DNA of 64,000 nt, taken from contig NZ_JACHYN010000008.1 of the NCBI RefSeq assembly GCF_014192915.1, positions 72,891 to 136,890 of the forward strand. Reading direction: 5' to 3'. Below, one piece after another: positions 40,979 through 50,271 of this stretch (position 1 is the stretch's first letter; each line of letters opens with the position of its first letter). Under the pieces are notes generated by a model that was not told the origin of the DNA, did not search any database, and was given only the letters and a program-made list of their open reading frames with translations. The translations under genes and the position numbers were made by a program. This DNA is from Azospirillum sp. OGB3 (GTDB lineage Bacteria; Pseudomonadota; Alphaproteobacteria; Azospirillales; Azospirillaceae).

Positions 40979-41794
40979 ATGACCATCGCCACGACCGGCG
41001 AGGCCGACGCCTTGCCCGAAATCCTGACCGAGCGGCGCGGCGCCGTCCAATGGGTGATCTTCAACCGGCCCAAGGCGCGCAACGCCATCACCCCGTGGAT
41101 GGAGGACCGGCTGATCGAAATCTGCCGGGAGGTCGACGCCGACCCGGCGGTGAAGGCCCTGGTGCTGACCGGTGCCGCCGGCGACAAGCCCGCCTTCATG
41201 GCCGGCGCCGACCTCTCCTGCCTGCAAAGCGTGAAGACTCCGGAGGACTACACGATCCTGGAGGACCGCGCGGAAACCGCGGCCATGGCGCTGGAGGCGG
41301 TGCGGGTCCCCACCATCGCCGCCCTGGCCGGCGCCTGCGTCGGGGAGGGCGCGCTGCTCGCCGCCTGCTGCGACGTGCGCATCGCCACGCCGTCGGTGCG
41401 CTTCGGCTTCCCCATCGCCCGCACGGTCGGCAACTGCCTGAGCATCAAGAACCTCGCCCGGCTCGCCGCCATCCTCGGCACCGCGCGGACCAAGGAGATG
41501 ATCTTCAGCGCCCGCCTGCTGACCGCCGACGAACTGTCCGGGGCCGGCGCCCTGCGCGGCGTCGTTGCGGAGGAGTCTCTCACCGACCGCACCCAGGAAC
41601 TGGCCGAGGAGCTGGCGGGCCTCGCCCCACTGACCCTGTGGACGACGCGCGAGGCGCTGCGGCGCTGGCGCGACCATGGGCTGCCGGCGGACGGCGACGC
41701 CGACCTGCTGCGCCTCTGCTACCTTTCCGCCGACTATCAGGAGGGCATCGCGGCGTTCCTGGAGAAGCGCCGTCCGGTCTGGGTGGGGCGGTAG
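40979..41794 (+). CDS. Enoyl-CoA hydratase/isomerase family protein
   Basis: 271 residues. Crotonase fold: VQWVIFNRPKARNAITPWM at the start, oxyanion loop FMAGADLSCL, and the second loop ALAGACVGEGALLAACCDVRIA. The two catalytic glutamates of crotonase are not both obvious: one fits in CVGEG, the other position reads differently, so it may be an isomerase or hydrolase of the family. It is the last gene before palindromic element copy 4. Confidence 0.88.
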   Translation: MTIATTGEADALPEILTERRGAVQWVIFNRPKARNAITPWMEDRLIEICREVDADPAVKALVLTGAAGDKPAFMAGADLSCLQSVKTPEDYTILEDRAETAAMALEAVRVPTIAALAGACVGEGALLAACCDVRIATPSVRFGFPIARTVGNCLSIKNLARLAAILGTARTKEMIFSARLLTADELSGAGALRGVVAEESLTDRTQELAEELAGLAPLTLWTTREALRRWRDHGLPADGDADLLRLCYLSADYQEGIAAFLEKRRPVWVGR

Positions 41795-41818
41795 GGCGTC
41801 CGCAGCGGCGTCAAATCA

Positions 41819-41955
41819 CTCTCCCGCCCCGGGAGAGGGTGGCCCGCAGGGCCGGGTGAGGGTCCTGCGAGGATCAAGGCACGGATTCTTGACGGCACCC
41901 TCACCCTTCCCACGCTTCGCGCGGGCCCCTTCCCTCTCCCGGGACGGGAGAGGGG
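41819..41955. repeat. Compound palindromic intergenic element, copy 4 (inverted)
   Basis: Same plan as copies 1-3, but the block shared by copies 2 and 3 (ACGCTTCGCGCGGGCCCCTT) lies in inverse orientation at its right side. It sits in the 250-base gap between the hydratase and the TPR-sulfotransferase gene. The rest of the gap shows no other feature. Confidence 0.8.
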
Positions 41956-42044
41956 ATGCGCTTGCCGCCATCCATACCCTTCACTATCCTGGCGCCGCAT
42001 CACGCGCCCCTGCGGGCGTTCCGCCGCCAGGGGACCCGCCCGTC

Positions 42045-43625
42045 ATGACGACCACGACCGACGACCTTCCGAGCGGCGCTCCTGACGTTGCGGCGCTGGA
42101 GCGGCGGTTGCGGGCCGCGCCCGACGATCTGGCGGCGACCCAGGAGCTGGCCGGGCTGCTGCTCCGGATAGGCCGCGCGGCCGAGGCCGAGCCCCACGCC
42201 CGCAACGCGGTCCGCCTGGCACCGGAGGACGCGCGCTCCCACACGGTGATGGCGCTGGTGCTGGCCGACACCCAGCGCCCCCAGGCCGCCGAGTTCCATT
42301 ACCGCCGGGCGCTGGCCCTGGCGCCGCCGGACGCCGCGACGCTGGCCAACCTCGCCTGGAGCCTGACCGGGCAGGGCCGGCTGGAGGAGGCGCGGCGGAC
42401 CTACCGCCGGGCCACGGCGCTTCACCCGTCCATCGCCCTGACCTGGCACGGCTGGGCGCAGACCGAGGACGCTGCCCGCGACCTGATCGCCGCGCAACGG
42501 CTGGTGGACCGTGCTCGCCGTCTCGACCCCGGCCACCGTAGCGCCGACACCTTCGCGGCGGCCCTGCTGGCCCGGCAGGGGGAGGGTGAGCGGGCGCTCG
42601 CCGTCCTGGACGCCTCGGCCGCCCGCCATAGCGGTTCCGATCCCGACGCGCTGCTGGAGACGGGGCGCATCCTCGACCGGCTGGGCCGCCACGACGAGGC
42701 TTTCGCCGCCTTCGCCGCCGGCAAGGCGCTGCTGCGGCAGGCCGGGCGCCATTACGACGAGGCGGCGGCAGTGGACCTCATCGCGCGCCTCGCCACCTTC
42801 TTCGTGGCGCCGCGCCTGCGCCTGATGCCGCGGCCCGCCGCTCCCGCCGCCGGGCCGCAGCCGGTCTTCATCGCTGGCGCCCCGCGGTCCGGCACCACGC
42901 TGGTCGAGCAGATCCTGTCCAGCCATCCGGCCATCGTCGCGGGGGACGAACTGCCCGCGCTCGGCGCGGTGGTCCGGGCGCTGCCGCAAACGCTGGGCAG
43001 CCCGCTCGGCTATCCGGAAGCGCTGTCGGAGCTGTGGATGGGCGACCAGCGCGATGGGCTGGAGCGGTTGCGCGACGCCTACCTCCGCCACGCCCGCAAG
43101 CTGGTTCCGGCCAAGCCGGGCCACACGCTGTTCACCGACAAGATGCCCTTCAACGAGACGCATCTCGGCCTGATCGCGCTAATGTTTCCCTCGGCGCCGG
43201 TGGTGCATGTGCTGCGCCATCCGCTGGACGTCGTGCTGTCGATGATGGGCACCAACCTGACCCACGGCTTCCATTGCGCCAACGATGTGGAGACCGCCGC
43301 CCGCCACGTCCTTCTGGTGTTCGATCTGGTGGAGCATTACCGGCGGGAGATGCCGCTGCGCTACCTGCCGCTGCGCTACGAGGATCTGGTGCGGGAGCCG
43401 GAGCCGGCGGTGCGGCGCCTGCTGGGCTTCCTCGGGCTGGGTTTCGACCGGCGCTGCCTGCGCTTCGAGGAGAACCGGCGCCACGCCCGCACCCCCAGCC
43501 ACGCCCAGGTCGCCGAGAAGCTCTACAGCCGCTCCATCGACCACCATCGCGCCTACATCGCCCATCTGAAGCCGGCGATCCCGATCCTGGAGCCGGTCAT
43601 TCTCGGCCTGGGCTACAGTCTCTAG
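42045..43625 (+). CDS. TPR protein with C-terminal sulfotransferase domain
   Basis: 526 residues from the ATG at 42045. About residues 15-250 are tetratricopeptide repeats (AEAEPHARNAVRLAPEDARSH, EFHYRRALALAPPDAAT, EEARRTYRRATALHPSIA). From about 275 a sulfotransferase domain follows: PVFIAGAPRSGTTLVEQIL is the 5'-phosphosulfate loop of PAPS and HVLRHPLDVVLSMM the 3'-phosphate site. Proteins with this layout often modify carbohydrate or protein targets in Rhodospirillales. It lies eight bases before the next TPR gene; both may act on a cell-surface glycan. Confidence 0.9.
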   Translation: MTTTTDDLPSGAPDVAALERRLRAAPDDLAATQELAGLLLRIGRAAEAEPHARNAVRLAPEDARSHTVMALVLADTQRPQAAEFHYRRALALAPPDAATLANLAWSLTGQGRLEEARRTYRRATALHPSIALTWHGWAQTEDAARDLIAAQRLVDRARRLDPGHRSADTFAAALLARQGEGERALAVLDASAARHSGSDPDALLETGRILDRLGRHDEAFAAFAAGKALLRQAGRHYDEAAAVDLIARLATFFVAPRLRLMPRPAAPAAGPQPVFIAGAPRSGTTLVEQILSSHPAIVAGDELPALGAVVRALPQTLGSPLGYPEALSELWMGDQRDGLERLRDAYLRHARKLVPAKPGHTLFTDKMPFNETHLGLIALMFPSAPVVHVLRHPLDVVLSMMGTNLTHGFHCANDVETAARHVLLVFDLVEHYRREMPLRYLPLRYEDLVREPEPAVRRLLGFLGLGFDRRCLRFEENRRHARTPSHAQVAEKLYSRSIDHHRAYIAHLKPAIPILEPVILGLGYSL

Positions 43626-43633
43626 CCGCCGCC

Positions 43634-44845
43634 ATGCCGCCGACCATGCCATCCGACAGCGACCTGTGCGAACTCCACCGCCGCGAGGGCCGGCTGGACG
43701 AGGCCGCCGCCCATGGCCGCCGCGCCGTTGCGCTCGACCCCGACGACGCGGCCTGCTGGTACAATCTCGGGGTGGTGCTCTACGACCGGCTGGAGGTCGC
43801 GGCGTCGATCTCCTGCGAGCGCCGCGCCGTCCGTCTCCGCCCGGACTGGCCGGGGCCGCATTTCGAATTGGCCGAGGGGCTGCTGCTTTCCGGGCAATGG
43901 GACGAGGGGTGGCGCGAATACGAATGGCGCTGGCGCCTTCGCGGCGTGCCGCCGCTGGTCCCGCCGTCGCTCCTGACGCGCGGCGGCTCGTCCGCCCCGC
44001 GGCCATGGGATGGGCACCCCTTGCCCGAGGGCACTCTGCTGCTGGTCGCCGACCAGGGCTTCGGCGACACCATCCAGTTCGCGCGTTATCTGCCGATGGC
44101 GGCGTCGCTCTGCGCGAATCTCGTGGTGGCGTGCAGCCCGGAGATCCTGCCGGTGATCCGCGCGCTTCCCGGCGGACACCGGATCGTCACCGATTGGGAG
44201 GAGGTGCCGCCCTTCGACGCCTACGCCGCGCTGTCCGGCCTGCCGGGATTGTTCGGCACGGGGATCGACACCGTCCCGCCGCCGCTCCCCGGCCTGCGGG
44301 CCGAGCCGGAGCGGGTGGAGCGTTGGACGGAGCGCCTGGACGGGTTGCTTCCCCGCGGCTACCGCCGCGTCGGGCTGGTCTGGGCGGGGCGCCCGACCCA
44401 TGGCAACGACCGCAACCGCTCCCTGCCTCTCGCGCGGCTCGCGCCGTTCTTCGCGCTGGAGAAGACCGCGTTGGTGTCGCTCCAGAAGGGGCCGGCGCAG
44501 GCCGAGGCCGCCCGCTATTACGGGACGGCACCGCTGGTCGATCTGGGGCCGGAGCTGGAGAGTTTCGCCGACACCATGGCGGTGCTGGGGCAACTCGACC
44601 ACGTCGTCTGCGTCGACACGGCGGTCGCCCATCTGGCCGGGGCGATGGGGCGGCCGACCGCGCTGCTGCTGCCCTACGCGCCGGATTGGCGCTGGCTGCT
44701 GGGCTGCGGCGGCACGCCCTGGTATCCCACCGTCACGTTGCACCGGCAACCGGCGCCCGGACGGTGGGATGAGGCCATCCGCGGCGCCGTCGCCGCGGTG
44801 GCTGGAGGCAGGATCAGGGCTTCAGGGCGGCCAAGCCGTCGGTGA
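43634..44845 (+). CDS. TPR protein with glycosyltransferase family 9-like domain
   Basis: 403 residues. Two TPRs at the start (HGRRAVALDPDDAACWYNLGVVLYD), then WDEGWREYEWRW and a heptosyltransferase-like domain: LLVADQGFGDTIQFARYLPM, VGLVWAGRPTHGNDRNRSLPL and DHVVCVDTAVAHLAGAMGRPTALLLP. The last is the nucleotide-sugar-binding end of GT9. Such TPR-GT9 proteins are frequent beside flagellin or surface glycan genes; substrate not shown. Its 3' end overlaps the convergent IalB-like gene by 32 bases. Confidence 0.88.
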   Translation: MPPTMPSDSDLCELHRREGRLDEAAAHGRRAVALDPDDAACWYNLGVVLYDRLEVAASISCERRAVRLRPDWPGPHFELAEGLLLSGQWDEGWREYEWRWRLRGVPPLVPPSLLTRGGSSAPRPWDGHPLPEGTLLLVADQGFGDTIQFARYLPMAASLCANLVVACSPEILPVIRALPGGHRIVTDWEEVPPFDAYAALSGLPGLFGTGIDTVPPPLPGLRAEPERVERWTERLDGLLPRGYRRVGLVWAGRPTHGNDRNRSLPLARLAPFFALEKTALVSLQKGPAQAEAARYYGTAPLVDLGPELESFADTMAVLGQLDHVVCVDTAVAHLAGAMGRPTALLLPYAPDWRWLLGCGGTPWYPTVTLHRQPAPGRWDEAIRGAVAAVAGGRIRASGRPSRR

Positions 44846-45329
44846 TCCCCTTGGTGGAGATCGGGAAGGCCACCGCCTGCGTACCGCCATAGGGGCGGAC
44901 GGCGATCTGCGCGCTCTTGGAGCGGCGCAGCGCGGTCAGCGTCGCCTCGTCCATCGGGGCGTTGGCGAGGCAGCCGTCCTGGATGCACTGCTGGTAGGTC
45001 AGCGACAGCGGCTTGCCGTCATCGATGGTCAAGGCCGCCCCGGCGCGCAGGTCGACGCCCAGCGGCAGGATCACCACCATCACCCCCTTGCCGTCGGGGG
45101 TAAAATAGCCCACCGACGCCTTGAGGATGCGGGTCGCCTGCTTCGCCTCCTTGTTCTCCATCACGCGGGTCTGCGACAGGAAGCAGCGCGGCTTGCCGTC
45201 GGGCGGCGTCTCGCATTCGGTCTGCCAGTCGCCAAAGGTCTTGCCCGGCTCCACCGCCCCGGCGGGCAGGCTGCCCGCGAGGAGGAGGGGGAGCGCCGCC
45301 AGCGCCCCCGTGATGATCGCCTTGCGCAT
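44814..45329 (-). CDS. Invasion-associated locus B (IalB)-like exported protein
   Basis: 171 residues from the ATG at 45329, ten bases after GAGGAG; an ATG nine bases earlier is too near that site. Signal peptide MRKAIITGALAALPLLLAGSLPAGA. IalB family marks are FGDWQTECETPPDGKPRCFLSQ and YQQCIQDGCLANAPMDE, with four cysteines that form two disulfides in relatives. Function in free-living bacteria is unknown. It follows the autotransporter gene by 14 bases on the same strand. Confidence 0.88.
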   Translation of the reverse strand: MRKAIITGALAALPLLLAGSLPAGAVEPGKTFGDWQTECETPPDGKPRCFLSQTRVMENKEAKQATRILKASVGYFTPDGKGVMVVILPLGVDLRAGAALTIDDGKPLSLTYQQCIQDGCLANAPMDEATLTALRRSKSAQIAVRPYGGTQAVAFPISTKGITDGLAALKP

Positions 45330-45343
45330 CGCCGTCATGCTCC

Positions 45344-48300
45344 TCACAGCTTCCACTTCAAGCCGGCGGTCGCCGACACCGTGTTCTCGCGGGCGCGGAT
45401 CGCGTCCTGGACGCCGATGGTGGCGGTCAGCCGGTCGTCCAGAGCCACGCCCAGCCCGGCGCCGATCACCAGGGCGTCGCGGCCCGGCCTGCTGGCGTCG
45501 GCGGTGAAGGCCACCCCGCCCAGACGGTTGGTGGTGGAGGCCGTGGCGTCGGCGAAGTCATGCTCCCACGCCAGGGCGGCGTTGGGCAGCAGGCGCCAGC
45601 CGCCGACCGTCACGCTGGTGCCGGCGCGCACGCCGAGCGAGCTGCGAAGGCTGGTCCAGCCCGCCGCCTCGACGTCCAGAGCCACGCCCCCGCCGGACTC
45701 GCGGAACGCCTCGCGGGTGATGCGGTCGAAGCGCAGGCCGGCCCGCGGCTCGATCCAGGCGCTGTCCGACCCGGCGAAGGCCATGCGGTGCCCGGCGGCG
45801 ATCTCCACCGAGAAGTCATGGCCGTCAGCGCTGCCGCTGGCGCCCTGGCCCAGCGTGCCGAAGGCGATGCCGCGCGAGGCGTCGTAGTTGGCGTAGCCGT
45901 AGCCGACGGCGCCCTCGATGTAGGGGCTGTCGGCCGAACCGCGCAGGTTCCAGGAGCCGTAGAGCGTCGCCTGGTAGCTGTCCACGTCGGCCTTGCCCAG
46001 CCCGTCGCGCGAGGTGACGCGGTTGCGCAGGTAGCCGAGCGCCACGCCGCCGGTCACGCCGTTCTCGTAGCTGTGGTCGGCGCCGAGCAGGAAGCCGCCG
46101 ATCCGCTCGGTGGTGCCGGCGGCGTTGCCGTCCGAGCCGGTCCGGCTGTAGGCCGCCAGCGGCTGGCCCCACACGCCGCCCGAGCCGCCGCCCGAGCTAG
46201 TGGTCTCGCCCGTCTCGCCGACGGCGCGCGTGCCGTTGCCGCCACCGGCCAGCCGGACGCCGGAGGACGCGGCCTCGCCACCGCGCAGCGCCGACAGTCG
46301 GCTTTCCACCGCGCTGCCGAACAGGCGGCGGCTGGTGCGGTCGGCGGCCAGAGTGTCGGCGTGCAGCTTGCCCGAGAGCTGGTCGAGCGCCCCGGCGATG
46401 CCGCTGCCCGGCAGGCCGTAGAGGCTGTTGAACAGCGGGGCGGCCACGCCCTCCAGCCGCGCCCCGGCGGCCGGACGCAGCGCGTCCACTGCCGCACCGG
46501 CGGCCTGCTGGTTGCGCGTGCCGCCGCGCACCGCGTAGTTGGTCGGCGTGACCACCAACCGGACGGTGTTGGCGTCGTACAGCGTGTCGAAGCGGGTGCC
46601 GGCCGGCAGGCCCGCCGCCGGCTGGGTCACCGCGGCGAAGCTGCCGGACACACCACCGTCCGCCTGGACGATGGTGAAGCTCTGCCCCAGCGTGGCGGTG
46701 TAGGCGTTGGTGGCGTCGCCGCTGATGCCGCGCAGCACCGGGGTCAGGGTGCCGCCGGCGGTGAAGGACGCGGTCTCGACGCGGATCTGGTCGTGGCGGC
46801 CGGCACCGTTGCCGGCGGTCGGGCCGTCGATCTCGGCGCGCAGCACGCTGGTGCCGGTCAGCGTGACGGCGGACCGGAAGGTCAGCACGCCGGGGGAGTT
46901 GCCGGGCGACAGGGTGCCGGACAGCACCGCCGGCCCGACGACCACGCCGTGCCCGCCGAACGTCGATCCGGCGCCGGTGGCCAACGATCCGGCGACGACC
47001 CCGTCCACCGTCGCCGCGGCGCCGCTGCCAAGAGTGACCGCCCCGGTGGTGCCGGTGGCCGTCACGGTGATGGCGCCATCGCCGACGGTGACCGGGGCCA
47101 TGACAGCGCCGGCCAGGGTCGCGGTACCGCCGGAGGTGACGGTGACCGCCCCGTTGACCGCGCCGTTGGCGGCGACCGTCAGGGTGCCTCCCTGGACCGC
47201 CAGCGTGCCGCCGACGCCGCCACCCTCGACGACGGTCATCGCGCCGCCGCGGGCCACCGTCACCGGGACGGCTACGACGCCGCCAACCGTGGCGCTGCCG
47301 CCGTTGTTCAGCGCCAATGCGCCGCCGGCGATCACGCCGCTTTTGGCGATGTTGAGGGTCGCGCCGTCGCCGACCGACAGGCCGCCGGCGTTGGCGAGCT
47401 GGCCGGAGACGACCAGCGTGCCGGGACCGGACGCCGCCAGCGCGCCGCTGCCGCCGACCGAACCCGCCAGCGTGACGGTGCTGCCGTTCGGGGCGATGGT
47501 GCCGCCCTGGCTGGTCACCGTGACGGACTGGCCGACCGTGAGCGGCGAGGCCGGGCGCAATGTGCCGCCATCGAAGGTGACCGTGCTGCCCTGGATCGCG
47601 CCGTCGCCGTTGGTGAAGCTGGGACGGCTGGTGTCGATCACCCCGGTCGCCGGAGGCGTGGGTGTGGGCGTGGGTGTCGGCGTTGGCGTTGGCGTGGGAT
47701 TTGGGTTCGGTTCGGGATTCGGGGTCGGATCAGGGTTTGGATTCGGGTTGGGATTCGGCTCCGGCTGCGGGACCACCTTGGTCAGGGTGAGCTGAATCCG
47801 GTTGTTCGCCGTGTCCAGGGTGGCCGTCGGTGTCAGCGTCGCGTCGCTGTTGGTGATGGACGTGAAGCCGCCGGACACGCCGCCCGCCGCGGTCAGGATG
47901 GTGTAGGTCGTGCTGTCACCGTAGCCGCCGCCGGCGGAGGTGATGGACAGGGCGCCGCCCATGGTGGCGGTGCCGGTGACGGCCAGCTTGCTGGCGGTGC
48001 TGGACGTCGTCCGGATTGCCAGCGTGCTGCCGTTCTGCTGCGTGTAGTTGCCGGTGATGGTCAGCGTGCCGGGCGTAGTGGCGCCGCCGGGAGCCAGGGT
48101 GACGCCGGACGGGCTGGTCACGGTCGCGACGACCGTGCCCGTCCCGGCGAGCGTCGTCCCGCTGGCGAGCTGGAGCGCGGTGGTGAGGGAGCCGTCGACG
48201 CGCAGCGTTCCGGCCTGGACGTCCGTCGATGCGGCCGAACTCGCGCCGCCCAGGGTCCAGGCCGTTCCGGTGAGGGTCAAGGTCGTGGCGCCGGAGATTG

Positions 48301-49165
48301 GTCCGGACAGGGTGCCGCTTCCCTCCAGGATCAGGTTCTGGGTGCCGCCGTCGTTCGACAACCCACCGAGAACGACGCTGCCGTCCTTCAGGGTGATGGA
48401 ACTGACTTGACCGGGCGCAGAGGTCCGGATCGCCTTGTGGCCGGAACCGGCGGCGATGGTCCCATGGTTGACGATGGTCGAGGCGCCGGTGATCGAAACC
48501 GCGTCGGAGGCGCCGATGATCGTCCCGTAGTTGGTGAGCGTGCTCGCCGTCGAGAAGTTCTGGGTCTTGATCGCCGGGTACTGGGTCTGGAATGCCTGTT
48601 GCGCCGGCAGCAGGCTTTGGATCAGCGCGGTCCCGTTCGTCGGAGAGCCGTTCGTGATGTCGGCCGCATGGGCGATCTCGATGGCGGACCAGTTGCCGAT
48701 CACCGTCCCGGTATTCTGGATGACCGATTTCGACCCGTTCGAATTGTTGATCAGGATGCCGACATAGGCATTTTTCGCGCTGATCAGGCCGGCATTGATG
48801 ACGGTTCCATAATTCTGCGCGTAGACACCGTCGGCCTGATTGTATGCCGCCTCGAGCGAGATTTTGATCGTGCCCTGGTTGGTCAGGGTCCAGCCGCCGT
48901 TCGCGTTGATCCAGACGCCGGTGCTCAGATCGTTCGGGTCCGTTCCGGTGCCGCTGTCGATCACGCCACCGGTGCTGGTGATGAGGATGTTGCTTCCGCC
49001 CGGATAGAAGGACTGGTTGGTGATGGTCGACAGCGTGTCGATCGGCGCCGCGCTCGCGGCGAGCGACACGCCGAGCGCGATGGGGGCGGCGACCATCGCC
49101 GGAAGGCGCCCACCCGACATCAGGCTTTGGCGGATGGTGTCGAGGGGGGAGGGCGACGGCGGCAT
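45344..49165 (-). CDS. Autotransporter (type Va secretion) with beta-strand repeat passenger
   Basis: 1273 residues from the ATG at 49165, which has AAGGTGAG upstream. An extended N-terminus and hydrophobic LPAMVAAPIALGVSLAASAA give a signal peptide. The passenger is a beta-helix of repeats (VINAGLISAKNAYVGILINN; GSGTLSGPISGATTLTL; many A/G/T-rich GGTLTVAANGAVNGAV units). A Pro/Asn-Pro/Thr linker divides it at about 464-505. The last 280 residues (from GGVWGQPLAAYSRTG) are the barrel, ending TAGLKWKL, with Leu in place of the usual terminal Phe. AT-rich upstream DNA. Probably a surface adhesin. Confidence 0.92.
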   Translation of the reverse strand: MPPSPSPLDTIRQSLMSGGRLPAMVAAPIALGVSLAASAAPIDTLSTITNQSFYPGGSNILITSTGGVIDSGTGTDPNDLSTGVWINANGGWTLTNQGTIKISLEAAYNQADGVYAQNYGTVINAGLISAKNAYVGILINNSNGSKSVIQNTGTVIGNWSAIEIAHAADITNGSPTNGTALIQSLLPAQQAFQTQYPAIKTQNFSTASTLTNYGTIIGASDAVSITGASTIVNHGTIAAGSGHKAIRTSAPGQVSSITLKDGSVVLGGLSNDGGTQNLILEGSGTLSGPISGATTLTLTGTAWTLGGASSAASTDVQAGTLRVDGSLTTALQLASGTTLAGTGTVVATVTSPSGVTLAPGGATTPGTLTITGNYTQQNGSTLAIRTTSSTASKLAVTGTATMGGALSITSAGGGYGDSTTYTILTAAGGVSGGFTSITNSDATLTPTATLDTANNRIQLTLTKVVPQPEPNPNPNPNPDPTPNPEPNPNPTPTPTPTPTPTPTPPATGVIDTSRPSFTNGDGAIQGSTVTFDGGTLRPASPLTVGQSVTVTSQGGTIAPNGSTVTLAGSVGGSGALAASGPGTLVVSGQLANAGGLSVGDGATLNIAKSGVIAGGALALNNGGSATVGGVVAVPVTVARGGAMTVVEGGGVGGTLAVQGGTLTVAANGAVNGAVTVTSGGTATLAGAVMAPVTVGDGAITVTATGTTGAVTLGSGAAATVDGVVAGSLATGAGSTFGGHGVVVGPAVLSGTLSPGNSPGVLTFRSAVTLTGTSVLRAEIDGPTAGNGAGRHDQIRVETASFTAGGTLTPVLRGISGDATNAYTATLGQSFTIVQADGGVSGSFAAVTQPAAGLPAGTRFDTLYDANTVRLVVTPTNYAVRGGTRNQQAAGAAVDALRPAAGARLEGVAAPLFNSLYGLPGSGIAGALDQLSGKLHADTLAADRTSRRLFGSAVESRLSALRGGEAASSGVRLAGGGNGTRAVGETGETTSSGGGSGGVWGQPLAAYSRTGSDGNAAGTTERIGGFLLGADHSYENGVTGGVALGYLRNRVTSRDGLGKADVDSYQATLYGSWNLRGSADSPYIEGAVGYGYANYDASRGIAFGTLGQGASGSADGHDFSVEIAAGHRMAFAGSDSAWIEPRAGLRFDRITREAFRESGGGVALDVEAAGWTSLRSSLGVRAGTSVTVGGWRLLPNAALAWEHDFADATASTTNRLGGVAFTADASRPGRDALVIGAGLGVALDDRLTATIGVQDAIRARENTVSATAGLKWKL
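47652..47772. repeat. Pro-Thr/Pro-Asn hexamer repeats in the autotransporter gene
   Basis: Short units of 6 bases (read on the minus strand as CC(C/A)-AA(C/T)/AC(G/C)-type codons) give alternating PN, PD, PE and PT dipeptides. The number of units may vary between strains by slippage. Confidence 0.85.
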
Positions 49166-49628
49166 GGGCAACTCACCTTGCAAGCGGGGCTTAAGCGTTA
49201 CGACCAATGGTGTGAACCACCCAATCATAACGAGCACCACTTTTGGCCGCCAAGGCAAATTATAAAGCAAACAAAATTATTCATACTTAATTTTTATCTA
49301 ATATCACAGCAAAGATCGCAGTACATCTATGAACGATCTCTTGTTTCCCGTGTCTTGCAGATTCGATGAGTGGCCGAGAGAAAGAATTTTAGCTGAGAGT
49401 GATAGATTTCATGAAAGTTTTCACGTTTTGAAAGTAACCACTTTATGGAAATTTGCATTTTGAAATGACGAAATTTGTTACAAACAGCAGCGCCGCAAAA
49501 CTGTCTCACGGCTTCGCGGCGCTGTTGCCGCCAATTCCGACGCCGGTATCAAAGAATGGCGTTAATGAATGGGAGGCGTGGCTCCACCCCGGCAGCCCTC
49601 GGTCGAGGGACTGCCGGGGTGGATAGGC
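49166..49628. promoter_or_regulatory. AT-rich spacer with two strong hairpins
   Basis: 463 bases without a gene. 49166-49480 is strongly AT-rich and probably holds the autotransporter promoter. CAGCGCCGC/GCGGCGCTG at 49488-49524 (9-base arms) is followed on the minus strand by TGCTGTTTGTAAC, a possible terminator. ACCCCGGCAG/CTGCCGGGGT at 49586-49620, with an inner CCCTCG/CGAGGG stem, lies nine bases after the osmC-like stop and probably ends that gene, though without a clear T-run. Confidence 0.6.
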
Positions 49629-50054
49629 TCACGCGAGGCGGGCGTTCAGGGTGATCTCGGTTCCGGTCAACGCCTTGGACACCGGGCAGTTCTTCTTGGC
49701 GCCCTCGGCCTGCTGCTGGAAGGTCTGGGCGTCGATGCCGGGGATCTCGGCCTCGCAGTCGAGTTCGATCCTGGTGATGGCGAAGCCCTCGCCGACCTTG
49801 TCCAGGTGGACGCGGGCGGTGGTGTGGACACGCGTCGGCGTGTGCCCGGCCTTGGACAGGCCGGCGGACAGTGCCATGGAGAAGCAGCCGGCGTGGGCGG
49901 CGGCGATCAGTTCCTCCGGGTTGGTGCCGGTGCCGTTCTCGAAGCGCGACGGAAAGGAGTAGGCACCTTCGAACGCGCCGCTGCCCAGCCGCATCGTGCC
50001 TGAGCCCTGGGCGAGGTTGCCGCGCCACTCTGCATCCGATTGCCGCACAGCCAT
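49629..50054 (-). CDS. OsmC/Ohr family peroxiredoxin
   Basis: 141 residues. OsmC type: SGAFEGAYSFPSRFENGTGTNPEELIAAAHAGCFSMAL with resolving/active cysteine C57, and C123 in KKNCPVSKAL. These two thiols reduce organic hydroperoxides, usually with lipoyl or thiol donors. GTGTNPEEL is closer to OsmC than Ohr. Cytoplasmic, monocistronic by appearance, with hairpins downstream. The 217-base spacer to the next operon holds no further gene that I see. Confidence 0.92.
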   Translation of the reverse strand: MAVRQSDAEWRGNLAQGSGTMRLGSGAFEGAYSFPSRFENGTGTNPEELIAAAHAGCFSMALSAGLSKAGHTPTRVHTTARVHLDKVGEGFAITRIELDCEAEIPGIDAQTFQQQAEGAKKNCPVSKALTGTEITLNARLA

Positions 50055-50271
50055 GGTGATCTCCCGATCCTGTGATTGTTGGATGAACCTCCGCTCAAGT
50101 TAGAACCGACCGGAGGAACGGCAATCGCCACAGGAGTTAAGCAAGAGGAGCGTTTGGCACCCGAAAAGCACCCGGGGCATACGGAAAAGCAGAGGAAGGC
50201 GCAGAACAATTAAGGTTTTGTGGCGTTGTCCCGGCACAGGAAAAGCCAGAGGTTGAATGGGGGTAGGAGGA

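Noticed and set aside
47652..47772. Possible CRISPR-like or satellite repeat
   Set aside because: Hexamer units are within the coding frame and encode a Pro-rich hinge; there are no spacers.
45560..49369. Plus-strand open frame of 1269 codons opposite the autotransporter
   Set aside because: Composition follows the complementary strand of the repeat-rich passenger; no signal, no domain.
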